Shown in pieces: positions 15,138 to 23,139 of a DNA stretch of 64,000 bases. This DNA comes from Actinomycetes bacterium. Its GTDB lineage: Bacteria; Actinomycetota; CALGFH01. A program made the translations under genes and the position numbers. The DNA lies in the NCBI GenBank assembly GCA_036000965.1, contig DASYUT010000108.1:21273-85272 (forward strand), given 5' to 3'. Numbering within the stretch: position 1 is the stretch's first letter; each line of letters starts with the position of its first letter. Below the pieces are notes generated by a model. The model ran no database searches. It saw only the letters and a program-made list of their open reading frames with translations, and had not been told where the DNA came from.

Positions 15138-15737
15138 GTGAACCGGGTCCGGGTCTTCATCGACTACTGGAACTTCCAGCTTGCCTGGAACCGGACCATC
15201 GGCAAGGGTTGCGACTGGCGAGAGTTGCCCCGCGCGCTCGTACGACACACCGGTGAACTCTTCGAGACGGTGGGTGCCGACGCGAATCTCACCCTTGAGC
15301 GGACGACCCTCTACGCATCGGTGGACCCGGACGCCGACGCCAACCTGCGTCGGTGGCTGACAGCAACCATCAGTCGCTTCCCCAGCTACACGGTCAGGGT
15401 GTATGACCGCCGCGCCCGCCGCGACTCGATCCACTGCCGGCTCTGCAAGGTCGCCACCGGCGCCTGCCCGAACTGCGGCGAGCCCTACGTCCGCCGACCT
15501 GAGAAAGGTGTGGACAGTGCCATCGTCACCGACCTCCTCTCCCTGGCCTGGGAGGACGCGTACGACGTGGCGATCCTCGTCACCAGCGACGCCGACTTCG
15601 TCCCGGCGGTCGAGCGCGTGCAGGAGCGCGGGGTCAAGGTGGTCAACGCCGCCTGGCGCCACCGCGGGCACGAGCTGCAGCGCACATGCTGGGCGAGCTT
15701 TGCCATCGACGAGATCGAGGAGGAGCTGTGCCGCTGA
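15138..15737 (+). CDS. NYN-domain (PIN-like) protein with Zn-knuckle insertion
   Basis: A 199-residue NYN/LabA-type (DUF88-like) protein. The fold belongs to the PIN/FEN nuclease group, and the acidic residues are in place: Asp9 in VFIDYWNF, KGVDSAIVTDLL (about 125-136) and TSDADFVPAVERV (about 150). A Cys-rich insertion, CRLCKVATGACPNCG (about 99-113), forms a CxxC...CxxC knuckle that could bind nucleic acid. Start GTG 15138 follows a GGAGGGGGG run; GTG 15132 is an alternative. The 3' end overlaps the methyltransferase gene by 10 bp, so the two are translated together. A nuclease role is inferred from the fold only. Confidence 0.75.
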   Translation: MNRVRVFIDYWNFQLAWNRTIGKGCDWRELPRALVRHTGELFETVGADANLTLERTTLYASVDPDADANLRRWLTATISRFPSYTVRVYDRRARRDSIHCRLCKVATGACPNCGEPYVRRPEKGVDSAIVTDLLSLAWEDAYDVAILVTSDADFVPAVERVQERGVKVVNAAWRHRGHELQRTCWASFAIDEIEEELCR

Positions 15738-18400
15738 ACGGCCGCCGGCTGATCGAGGACGTGCTCCCGATCGAGGCGATCAACCAGGTCGCCCAGCGGG
15801 AGAAGATCGGACACGCCGCCCACCACCCCCGGAAGCTCCACCTGTGGTGGGCCCGGCGCCCGCTGGCCGCCGCGCGGGCCGCCGTGTACGCCGCGCTCGT
15901 GCCTGCCGAGGGGCGGGGTCGCACCCCGGCCGAGGAGGCGGCGTTCTTCACCGCCCTGTGCCGCTGGGGTGGCCCTGAGCGCACCATCGACCAGGCCCGG
16001 CAAGAGGTGCTCGCCGCCAACGGCGGCGTCCCCCCGAAGGTGCTCGACATGTTCGCAGGGGGTGGCGCGATACCGCTGGAAGCCGCCCGCCTGGGCTGCG
16101 AGGCCACCGCGGTCGAGCTGAACCCGGTCGCGCACCTGATCGAGCGCTGCATGCTCGAGTTCCCCCAGCGCTTCCCCGGCCTCGCCGACGACGTCCGCCG
16201 CTGGGGCCGCGTCTGGGTCGCACGCGCCTGGGAGCAGCTCGCCGACCTCTATCCGCCGGTCGGTCCGGGGAGCGGGCAGCAGCGGCTCGACAACGGCGCC
16301 GACGGGGGTGCCCGCCGTCCGCTCGCCTACCTGTGGACACGCACGGTGCGCTGCCCCAACCCCGCTCTTGCCGAGCACCGTGTGCCCCTGGTGCGCCAAA
16401 CCTGGCTCGCCCGCAAGCGCGGGCGTGCCGTCGCCCTGCGCACGGTCATCGACCGGGCCAGCCTGTCGGTGCGCTACGAATTGGCCGAGGCGGCGTCGGA
16501 GTCGGGCCTCGGCTTCAACCCCGCCGCCGGGTCCAGCCGCGGCCAGGCCACCTGCCCGATCTGCGGCGCCACGGTCGATGCCGACCACGTCAAGGCCGAG
16601 GGCGTGGCCGGCCGCATGGACGTCGTCCCTCTAGCTGCGGCGGTCCTCAAGCCGTCTGGCCGCGGCCGGGATTACCTGCCCGCCGGGTCCTACCCCCTCC
16701 CCGACGACGCCGAGTGCGACCGCCGGCTCAAGGCGCTCGATGTCATGCCGCTGGACGAGCTACTGCCGGCGAAGGATACGAAGAACTTTTGGGTGCCACA
16801 GTATGGCTTAACTCGCTTCCGTGACCTATTCACCTCGCGCCAGCTTCTTACCCTCAGCACGCTCGCCGCAGGAGTCCGCCAGACGCACGAGGAGATGGTC
16901 GCGTCGGGGGTGGACGCGGAGCGCGCGGATGCGGTGGCGTGTTGCCTTGGCCTGACGTTGGATCGTCTTGCCGACCGGGGCGGCACGCTGTGTCGGTGGG
17001 ACGTGGGAAACGAGACTGCGATGAATACGTTCGCACGCCAAGCCTTGCCCATGGTGTGGGACTTCGTCGAACCTGCACCGTTTGGTGGGGCTGCGGGCGA
17101 TGCGAGCAGCAACGTAGACATCACTGCCGAGATCATGCAGGGGTTGGCCAACGTTCCGCGTCGGAGTGTGGTGATCCGTTCTTCTGCCACCTCACTGCCG
17201 CTTCCGGAAGCATCCCAGGACGCTGTCATCACCGACCCGCCCTATTACGACAACATCAGCTACGCTGACCTCTCGGACTTCTTCTACGTCTGGCTCAAGC
17301 GCTCGGTCGGATTCCTCTATCCCGACGATCTCGGCGGCGAGCTGGCGCCAAAGCGGAACGAGGCAGTGGTCGCGCCCTACCGCCACCACGGCGATCGGGG
17401 GGAAGCCCGCAGGTTCTACGAGCAAATGATGGCGCGGTCGTTCGCAGAGGCCCACCGCGTGCTCAAGCCGGGCGCGCCGCTGGTCTGCATCTACGCCCAC
17501 AAGACGACGCTCGGCTGGTCGACGCTGGTGGATGCGCTGCGGCAGGCTGGGTTTGAGATCACCGAGGCGTGGCCGCTGGACACCGAGATGCCCGCACGGT
17601 CGATCGGGCAGGGGACTGCAAGCCTTGCCTCCTCCATCTTCCTGGTCGCCCGGAAGCGGGCCCCCGGCGTCGCCCCCGGCGTCGAGGCAGAGGTCCTGGC
17701 GGAGCTGGACGAGGTTATCCGCGAGCGGCTGGATCGCCTTACCGAAGCGGGGATCTCCGGGTCAGACCTCGTCATCGCGACGGTCGGGGCGGGGCTGCGG
17801 CCGTTCACGCGCTACGAGCGAGTGGAGCGGGAGAACGGCGAGCCGCTCGACGCGGAGCGGTTCCTGGTGCTGGTGCAGAACCGCGTGCTCGATGCCATCT
17901 TCGGCGGGCTCGCGGGCGCCGACCCCGCCACCCGCTTCTACATCGCGGGCCAGTTCAGCTACGGCTATGGATCGGTGCCATTCGCCGAGGCCAATAACCT
18001 CGCCTACATGACCGGGGTGGAGCTGGACGAGCCGCGCGGCCTGACCGCGGGCCGCAACCCGCTGGTTGCCAAGAAGGGATCCACCGTCGCCCTGCGCGAC
18101 TTCGAGGAGCGCGGCTCCGACGCGCACCTCGGCGTCCCGGACGAGCTTGGACCGGGTCGCCCGCCGCTGATCGACGTCGCCCACGGCATCCTCTGGCGGG
18201 CCGAGTACCACTCCGGGGAGCTCAAGGACTACCTGGCTGGTACCCGGCCAGACGTGGACCTGCTGCGCACCGTGATCCAGGCGCTCGCTGGCAAGGCGCT
18301 CCGCTCCAAGCTCGACAACGGCAAGGCGCCCGAGGCGGCCGCCGCAGAGCGCCTGCTGGTGTCCTGGCGCCGGCTGATCGACGACAACCTGTTCCGCTAG
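15728..18400 (+). CDS. DUF1156 adenine-specific DNA methyltransferase (COG1743-like)
   Basis: An 890-residue DNA methyltransferase. The N-terminal DUF1156 signature is RLIEDVLPIEAINQ ... LHLWWARRPLAAARA. The SAM motif is DMFAGGGAIPLEAARLGCEA (about 107) and the catalytic motif IV is DPPYYDNISYADLSDFFY (about 503), typical of amino-methyltransferases. A Zn-ribbon knuckle is at CPICGATVDADH (about 275). The other usual knuckle reads RCPNPALAEHRV, lacking its second Cys. Start GTG 15728 with GGAGGAGC directly upstream. The stretch 16750-17260 is much poorer in GC than its flanks. Such enzymes occur in predicted defence gene sets beside DUF499 ATPases. Confidence 0.85.
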   Translation: MPLNGRRLIEDVLPIEAINQVAQREKIGHAAHHPRKLHLWWARRPLAAARAAVYAALVPAEGRGRTPAEEAAFFTALCRWGGPERTIDQARQEVLAANGGVPPKVLDMFAGGGAIPLEAARLGCEATAVELNPVAHLIERCMLEFPQRFPGLADDVRRWGRVWVARAWEQLADLYPPVGPGSGQQRLDNGADGGARRPLAYLWTRTVRCPNPALAEHRVPLVRQTWLARKRGRAVALRTVIDRASLSVRYELAEAASESGLGFNPAAGSSRGQATCPICGATVDADHVKAEGVAGRMDVVPLAAAVLKPSGRGRDYLPAGSYPLPDDAECDRRLKALDVMPLDELLPAKDTKNFWVPQYGLTRFRDLFTSRQLLTLSTLAAGVRQTHEEMVASGVDAERADAVACCLGLTLDRLADRGGTLCRWDVGNETAMNTFARQALPMVWDFVEPAPFGGAAGDASSNVDITAEIMQGLANVPRRSVVIRSSATSLPLPEASQDAVITDPPYYDNISYADLSDFFYVWLKRSVGFLYPDDLGGELAPKRNEAVVAPYRHHGDRGEARRFYEQMMARSFAEAHRVLKPGAPLVCIYAHKTTLGWSTLVDALRQAGFEITEAWPLDTEMPARSIGQGTASLASSIFLVARKRAPGVAPGVEAEVLAELDEVIRERLDRLTEAGISGSDLVIATVGAGLRPFTRYERVERENGEPLDAERFLVLVQNRVLDAIFGGLAGADPATRFYIAGQFSYGYGSVPFAEANNLAYMTGVELDEPRGLTAGRNPLVAKKGSTVALRDFEERGSDAHLGVPDELGPGRPPLIDVAHGILWRAEYHSGELKDYLAGTRPDVDLLRTVIQALAGKALRSKLDNGKAPEAAAAERLLVSWRRLIDDNLFR

Positions 18401-18532
18401 CCTCACCCAGCAACCCAACCAAGCGAGTATCGCGTCTGCCGCTTCGCTTGCGCGCCAAGTGCCATCCTTCCAGGTCGTCCGAGTTCCCGGGTAGGCTTGC
18501 CCGCATCCGTCGTGACCCTGGAGGCTGCACCG

Positions 18533-21340
18533 ATGCCGAGCACCGCCTACCGCCTGGTTCCCTGGACCGACGTCGCGCAGCCCAACCAGGACGTGGCCGG
18601 CGGCGCGCTGGACATGGGGACCTACGCCGTCAACCTCGCGCGGGTGTTCCGGCGCAGGCCAGGCGTGCCGGACGTGTACGGCCGGCCGGACCGGTTCTTC
18701 GCCGCGACCTACTTCACCGAGAAGCTGCGCGAGCTGCTGACCGACGTGCTCGAGGTGCTCGCGGGCGGTCCGGGCGACCAGGTGCTGCAGCTCCGCACCC
18801 CGTTCGGCGGGGGCAAGACCCACACGCTGGTCGCGCTGCTGCACCTGGCTCGCGACCGGGACGCGGCGGCGGGGATCGCCGAGCTGGCGGGCCTGGCCGA
18901 TCCTGGTCGCGTGCGGGTCGCCGTCCTCTCCGGCGAGGAGCTGGATCCTCTGGACCCGTTCCGGTCGGACGACGGGCAGGAGACGCATACCCTCTGGGGG
19001 GAGCTGGCTGCCCAGCTCGGCAGCTACGACCTGGTCGCCGAGCACGACCGGACGGGCGTGGCGCCTGGCGGGGACCTGCTGCATCGCGTGCTCGGCGAGG
19101 GGCCGGTGCTGCTGCTGCTCGACGAGGTGCTGGTCTATGTCGAGAAGGCCATGGCGGTCGTCCGTGGGGACTCCACGCTGGGGCGGCAGGCGATGCTGTT
19201 CGTCCAGGCGCTGACCGAGGTGGTCAACACCCGGCCGTGCACCGCCATGGTCTACAGCTTGCAGGCCAGCGTCGGCGAGGCGGTCGGGGCGGAGGGCCTG
19301 CTCAGCCAGCTCGACCACCTGGTCAGCCGGATCGACGCCAAGAGGGAGCCGGTCTCCGGCGACGAGGTCATGCGGGTGGTGCAGCGGCGCCTGTTCGCCG
19401 ACCCGGGCGACCCGGCCGTGCGCCGTGAGGTCGCCACGGCCTATGCCGACCTGATCGAGCGCCAACTCCAGGCGCAGGCCGAGACCGACGAGGGCAGGCG
19501 GGAGGCAGCGGTCGAGGCTCGGAGGCTCGAGGAGCGCATCCTCGCCTCGTACCCGTTCCACCCGGCGCTGCTCGACCTGATGTACCACCGCTGGGGCACG
19601 CTCCCGAGCTACCAGCGGACCCGGGGCGCTCTCCAGTTCCTGGCGAGCGTCATCCACGGTCTGTGGCAGCGAGGGAGCGACAGCGCGCTCATCGGCCCCG
19701 GTGAGGTGGACCTCAGCTACGAGCCGGCCCGGGGGGCGTTCTTCAGCCAGGTCGGCGAGCGCGAGCGCTACACCGCCGTCCTCGACGGCGACGTCGTCGC
19801 CGACGGCTCCGGCGCTGCCGTGGTCGACAGGCGCATCGGCGCGGACGCCCCGGCGCTGGCGCAGCTCCGAGTTGGCACGCGCATGGCCACCGCGATCATG
19901 CTCTACAGCTTCGGCACGCGCGAGGGCGAGGAGAAGGGCGTGCTCGAGAGCGACCTCGTCACGGCGACGCTCGTACCCGGGCTGGACCGCAACGTCGTCG
20001 TTGCGGCCCTGCACGACCTGCGCGAGGAGGAGCTGTTCCTCCACTACACCGGCCGGCGGTACCGCTTCGAGCCGGTCCCGAACCTGACCAAGCTCGTGCG
20101 CGACGAGGCCAACAAGTTTCTGGCCCTGGAGGTCCTCGAGCGGGTCCGCGCCGCACTCGAGGAGGAGTTGGGCGACGCCCGGAATGCGCTCGTATGGCCG
20201 GACAGTCCCGAGAAGGTGCGCGACAAGGTGCCCGCGTTCACGCTCGCCTACCTGCACCCGGACTGGAGCCAAGGCGAGCAGCCACTTACCCGCTTCGTGG
20301 AAGGCACCCCCGGCCGGAGCCGTGACTACCGCAACGCGGTCGGCTTCGTCCTGCCCGATGGCGCCCAGTTCGACCGCGCCCGGGCGTCCGCGCGCCTGCT
20401 GCTCGCGGCTGAGTCCCTGCTCAAGCGTCGGGCGCAGCTCGGTTTCAGCCCGGAGCAGGTCGCCGAGCTGAAGGAGAAGCTCGAGGGCGCCGAGCGCGAC
20501 CTCGGCGCCACGCTCGCCCGGGCCTACGGCCGCGCCGTCGTGCCGGTGCGGGCGTCGAGCGGGTCAGGACCGTACCGGCTCGACGAGGTCGACCTCCGCT
20601 CCCTGCTTGCCGCCGGCCGCTCCCTCGACCAGCGGGTCCGCGCCGCGCTCGAGCACCGAGTGTTCGACCACCTTACCGTCGACAAGCTGGTCGCGCTGGC
20701 CGGGCTGGGCCCGGACCGCCCGGTGGTCCGCTGCGCCGACCTGGTGGACTGGTTCTTCAGCTACTTCGAGTTCACCAAGCTGTGGAGCACCGCGGCGATC
20801 GCCGATGCCATCTTCCGGGGTGTCGGGGACGGCCGGTTTGCGTATGCCACCGGACTCGAGGTCGTGTACGGTACCGCCAAGGTACGTGACCCGAAGCTCG
20901 TGCGCTTCCGGGAGCTGCTGCCGGTGGGGGAAATCGATCTGAGCGGCGACGCCGCGATCCTCACCGCCGAACTCGCCGAGTCCCTGGTCGCACCCCCACC
21001 CGTCGCCGGCGACGCCGGGCCGCCAGAACCGGATGGCGACGGCTCTCAGCCGGGCGGCGACCTGTTCACGCCGCCAGCGCCGCCACCTCGCCCGGTCGGT
21101 CCGACCGACCGGATCACAACTCTTGCGTTGCGGGTACGGCTGGAGGGACGCGCGCTGTACGGCCTCACCCGAGCGCTCTCGTGGCTCCGCGAACACTCGA
21201 GCACGATGGACATCGAGCTCACGGTCCGCGTGCTCGCAAGGGACGAGGGCTTTCTGCGTAGTCAGCTCACCAACGGGGTCATCGAGCCGCTCGAGGAAGG
21301 TGGCGTCGACGACACCGACATCCACCTGGAACTCTCGTGA
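18533..21340 (+). CDS. DUF499 AAA+ ATPase (COG1483-like)
   Basis: A 935-residue ATPase of the DUF499 family. Walker A is FGGGKTHT (91-98) after VLQLRTP, and Walker B is LLLLDEVLVYVEKA (about 193-206). The rest is helical with a proline-rich linker near residue 830 and a C-terminal domain ending DTDIHLELS. Start ATG 18533 has GGAGG at 18520-18524; an upstream TTG at 18497 lacks one. These ATPases are regular partners of DUF1156 methyltransferases and SNF2 helicases in archaeal and bacterial defence islands. The mechanism is unknown to me. It is separated from the methyltransferase by 132 bases, so it may also have its own promoter. Confidence 0.85.
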   Translation: MPSTAYRLVPWTDVAQPNQDVAGGALDMGTYAVNLARVFRRRPGVPDVYGRPDRFFAATYFTEKLRELLTDVLEVLAGGPGDQVLQLRTPFGGGKTHTLVALLHLARDRDAAAGIAELAGLADPGRVRVAVLSGEELDPLDPFRSDDGQETHTLWGELAAQLGSYDLVAEHDRTGVAPGGDLLHRVLGEGPVLLLLDEVLVYVEKAMAVVRGDSTLGRQAMLFVQALTEVVNTRPCTAMVYSLQASVGEAVGAEGLLSQLDHLVSRIDAKREPVSGDEVMRVVQRRLFADPGDPAVRREVATAYADLIERQLQAQAETDEGRREAAVEARRLEERILASYPFHPALLDLMYHRWGTLPSYQRTRGALQFLASVIHGLWQRGSDSALIGPGEVDLSYEPARGAFFSQVGERERYTAVLDGDVVADGSGAAVVDRRIGADAPALAQLRVGTRMATAIMLYSFGTREGEEKGVLESDLVTATLVPGLDRNVVVAALHDLREEELFLHYTGRRYRFEPVPNLTKLVRDEANKFLALEVLERVRAALEEELGDARNALVWPDSPEKVRDKVPAFTLAYLHPDWSQGEQPLTRFVEGTPGRSRDYRNAVGFVLPDGAQFDRARASARLLLAAESLLKRRAQLGFSPEQVAELKEKLEGAERDLGATLARAYGRAVVPVRASSGSGPYRLDEVDLRSLLAAGRSLDQRVRAALEHRVFDHLTVDKLVALAGLGPDRPVVRCADLVDWFFSYFEFTKLWSTAAIADAIFRGVGDGRFAYATGLEVVYGTAKVRDPKLVRFRELLPVGEIDLSGDAAILTAELAESLVAPPPVAGDAGPPEPDGDGSQPGGDLFTPPAPPPRPVGPTDRITTLALRVRLEGRALYGLTRALSWLREHSSTMDIELTVRVLARDEGFLRSQLTNGVIEPLEEGGVDDTDIHLELS

Positions 21341-21677
21341 AGCTCACCGCAGACCCTCAACCGTCGGCACGTAGAAGCCTGGATCGAACTGCTCGTCCTG
21401 ATCAGGCAGCGAATGGGGCTTGCATAGTCACTCGCCTGATTGGTGACAGCTACGGTAGCTCGACCTCGCGGTCCTGAGCTCGAGCCGTCCTCGCCGTCCT
21501 CGCCGCCAGCATGCCGGGGCCGCGTCGCGTCAGGAGACCAGGCGATGACGAAACGGCCGCGATTCTCCGGGCGGTCTCGTTCAAGGCCCTCCGGCCAGCG
21601 GCCGACATGAGGTACGGCGGCCGGCGACCCGGGCTGCCCACCGGACCGGCCAGGCGACCCGAGGGGTAGGCATACCG
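21341..21677. other. Right junction of the accessory island
   Basis: A 337-base gap between the DUF499 gene and pilT with reduced GC in its first 150 bases. On the minus strand 21344-21423 reads as a 26-codon protein-like tail ending YVPTVEGLR-stop, but a stop lies directly upstream, so it could only be a gene remnant. No terminator or integration repeat was found. Confidence 0.4.
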
Positions 21678-23129
21678 ATGGACGCGCTCTTGGAGCATCT
21701 GCTCGCCAACGGCCCGGTCCCCGCGGAGGACCTGCGCCGAGCAGCCCGCCACGCCGAGGCCGCCGGCAAACCGCTCGCCCAGGCCCTGCTCGACCTCGGC
21801 CTGCTCGACGAGCAGGCACTCGCCGCGACCGGCGGCTCGCCCCCGGCCGCCACCGGCGTGCGCCAGAGTCCACCCCAGGGACCGCCGGGCTCGGGCAGCG
21901 CTCCGTCCTCTGGGCCGCCGACCCCGGGGAGTGCCCCGCCCCACGAATCCCCCCCGACCCCGGGGAGTGCCCCGCCCTACGCGTCCCCCCCGCCGCCTGG
22001 CCCGAGGAGTGCCCGGCCGGCCGGGACCGGGGCACGGGGCCGGGGCGAGGAGCCCGAGGTGCGGGTCACCATCACCGAGCTGCTCGAGGCGATGCTCGAC
22101 GCGGGCGCGTCCGACCTGCACCTGACGGCCGGGGCCAGACCGGCCGTGCGCGTCCACGGGCGTCTCGACCAGCTCGAGCGCTACCCGGTGCTGGTGCCCG
22201 GCGAGATCCGGACGATGGTCTACTCGATCCTCACCCAGCGCCAGCGCGAGAAGCTCGAGAGCGACCTCGAGCTGGACTGCGCCCACAACCTGCCCGGCCG
22301 GGCCCGCTTCCGGCTCAACGTGTACTTCCAGAGGGACTCCGTCGGGGCCGCGTTCCGGCTCATCCCGGTGGAGATCAAACCGCTCGAAGCCCTCGGCATC
22401 CCTCCCCAGGTGGCCAACCTGTCCCGCCTGCCCCGCGGGTTCGTGCTGGTCACCGGGCCGACCGGGTCGGGCAAGTCGACCACCCTGGCCTCCCTGGTCG
22501 ACCTGGCCAACCGCGAGCGGACCGACCACATCATGACCGTGGAGGACCCCATCGAGTTCCTCCACACCCACAAGCGCTGCCTGGTCAACCAGCGCGAGGT
22601 GGGCGAGGACACCAAGTCGTTCGCGTCCGCGCTCAAGCACGTCCTGCGCCAGGACCCCGACATCATCCTGGTCGGCGAGATGCGCGACCTGGAGACCATC
22701 TCGATCGCGCTCACCGCGGCCGAGACCGGCCACCTCGTGTTCGCCACCCTGCACACCCAGGACGCCCCCCAGACCGTCGACCGGGTGATCGACGTGTTCC
22801 CGACCAACCAGCAGCAGCAGGTCAGGGTGCAGCTCGCCGGGGCCATCCAAGGCGTGGTCTGCCAGCAGCTGGTCCCGACCGCCGACGGCTCCGGGCGGGC
22901 GGTCGCGGTCGAGGTGATGGTGGCCACCCCGGCCATCCGCAACCTCGTCCGCGAGGGCAAGACCCACCAGATCTACTCGGCCATGCAGGCGGGTGGCCGA
23001 CACGGCATGCAGACGATGGACCAGTCCCTGGCCGACCTGGTCGGCAGGTACCGCATCAGCTACGACCTCGGGCTCGAACGCTGCCACCACGTGGAGGACT
23101 TCAACCGCCTCTGCGGGCGGGCGGGATAA
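21678..23129 (+). CDS. pilT: Type IV pilus retraction ATPase PilT, with N-terminal extension
   Basis: A 483-residue PilT-family secretion ATPase. The motor domain has Walker A GPTGSGKSTTL (about 260), the Asp box TVEDPIEFLH, Walker B DPDIILVGEMRDLETI, the His box TGHLVFATLHTQDA, and the PilT hallmark AIRNLVREGK. Ahead of it is a short helical domain (residues 1-50, LLEHLLANGPVPAEDLRRAA) resembling part of a MshEN/GspE N-domain, then a Pro/Ser repeat linker. Retraction ATPases pull pilin back into the membrane. The extension ATPase PilB, expected just upstream, is not in the window; the DUF1156/DUF499 island lies there. Weak AGGGGTAGG before ATG 21678. Confidence 0.92.
   Translation: MDALLEHLLANGPVPAEDLRRAARHAEAAGKPLAQALLDLGLLDEQALAATGGSPPAATGVRQSPPQGPPGSGSAPSSGPPTPGSAPPHESPPTPGSAPPYASPPPPGPRSARPAGTGARGRGEEPEVRVTITELLEAMLDAGASDLHLTAGARPAVRVHGRLDQLERYPVLVPGEIRTMVYSILTQRQREKLESDLELDCAHNLPGRARFRLNVYFQRDSVGAAFRLIPVEIKPLEALGIPPQVANLSRLPRGFVLVTGPTGSGKSTTLASLVDLANRERTDHIMTVEDPIEFLHTHKRCLVNQREVGEDTKSFASALKHVLRQDPDIILVGEMRDLETISIALTAAETGHLVFATLHTQDAPQTVDRVIDVFPTNQQQQVRVQLAGAIQGVVCQQLVPTADGSGRAVAVEVMVATPAIRNLVREGKTHQIYSAMQAGGRHGMQTMDQSLADLVGRYRISYDLGLERCHHVEDFNRLCGRAG
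21918..21989. repeat. 36-bp in-frame duplication in the pilT linker
   Basis: Two copies of a 36-bp unit starting CCGACCCCGGGGAGTGCCCC (21918 and 21954) encode the Pro/Ser/Gly linker between the N-terminal domain and the PilT motor. The frame is preserved. Confidence 0.85.
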
Positions 23130-23139
23130 GGAGGCCGCC

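Noticed and set aside
14655..15737. A single 360-residue NYN protein with an N-terminal domain
   Set aside because: A strong promoter and a terminator-like hairpin lie inside the frame, and a good ribosome-binding site precedes GTG 15138; two separate units are more likely, though fusion is not excluded.
17762..20272. 836-codon minus-strand open frame
   Set aside because: Antisense to the DUF499 and DUF1156 genes, no motifs and no start signal.
21344..21423. Protein-like tail (YVPTVEGLR-stop) on the minus strand
   Set aside because: A stop lies directly upstream in frame, so at most 26 codons remain; too little to name a gene.
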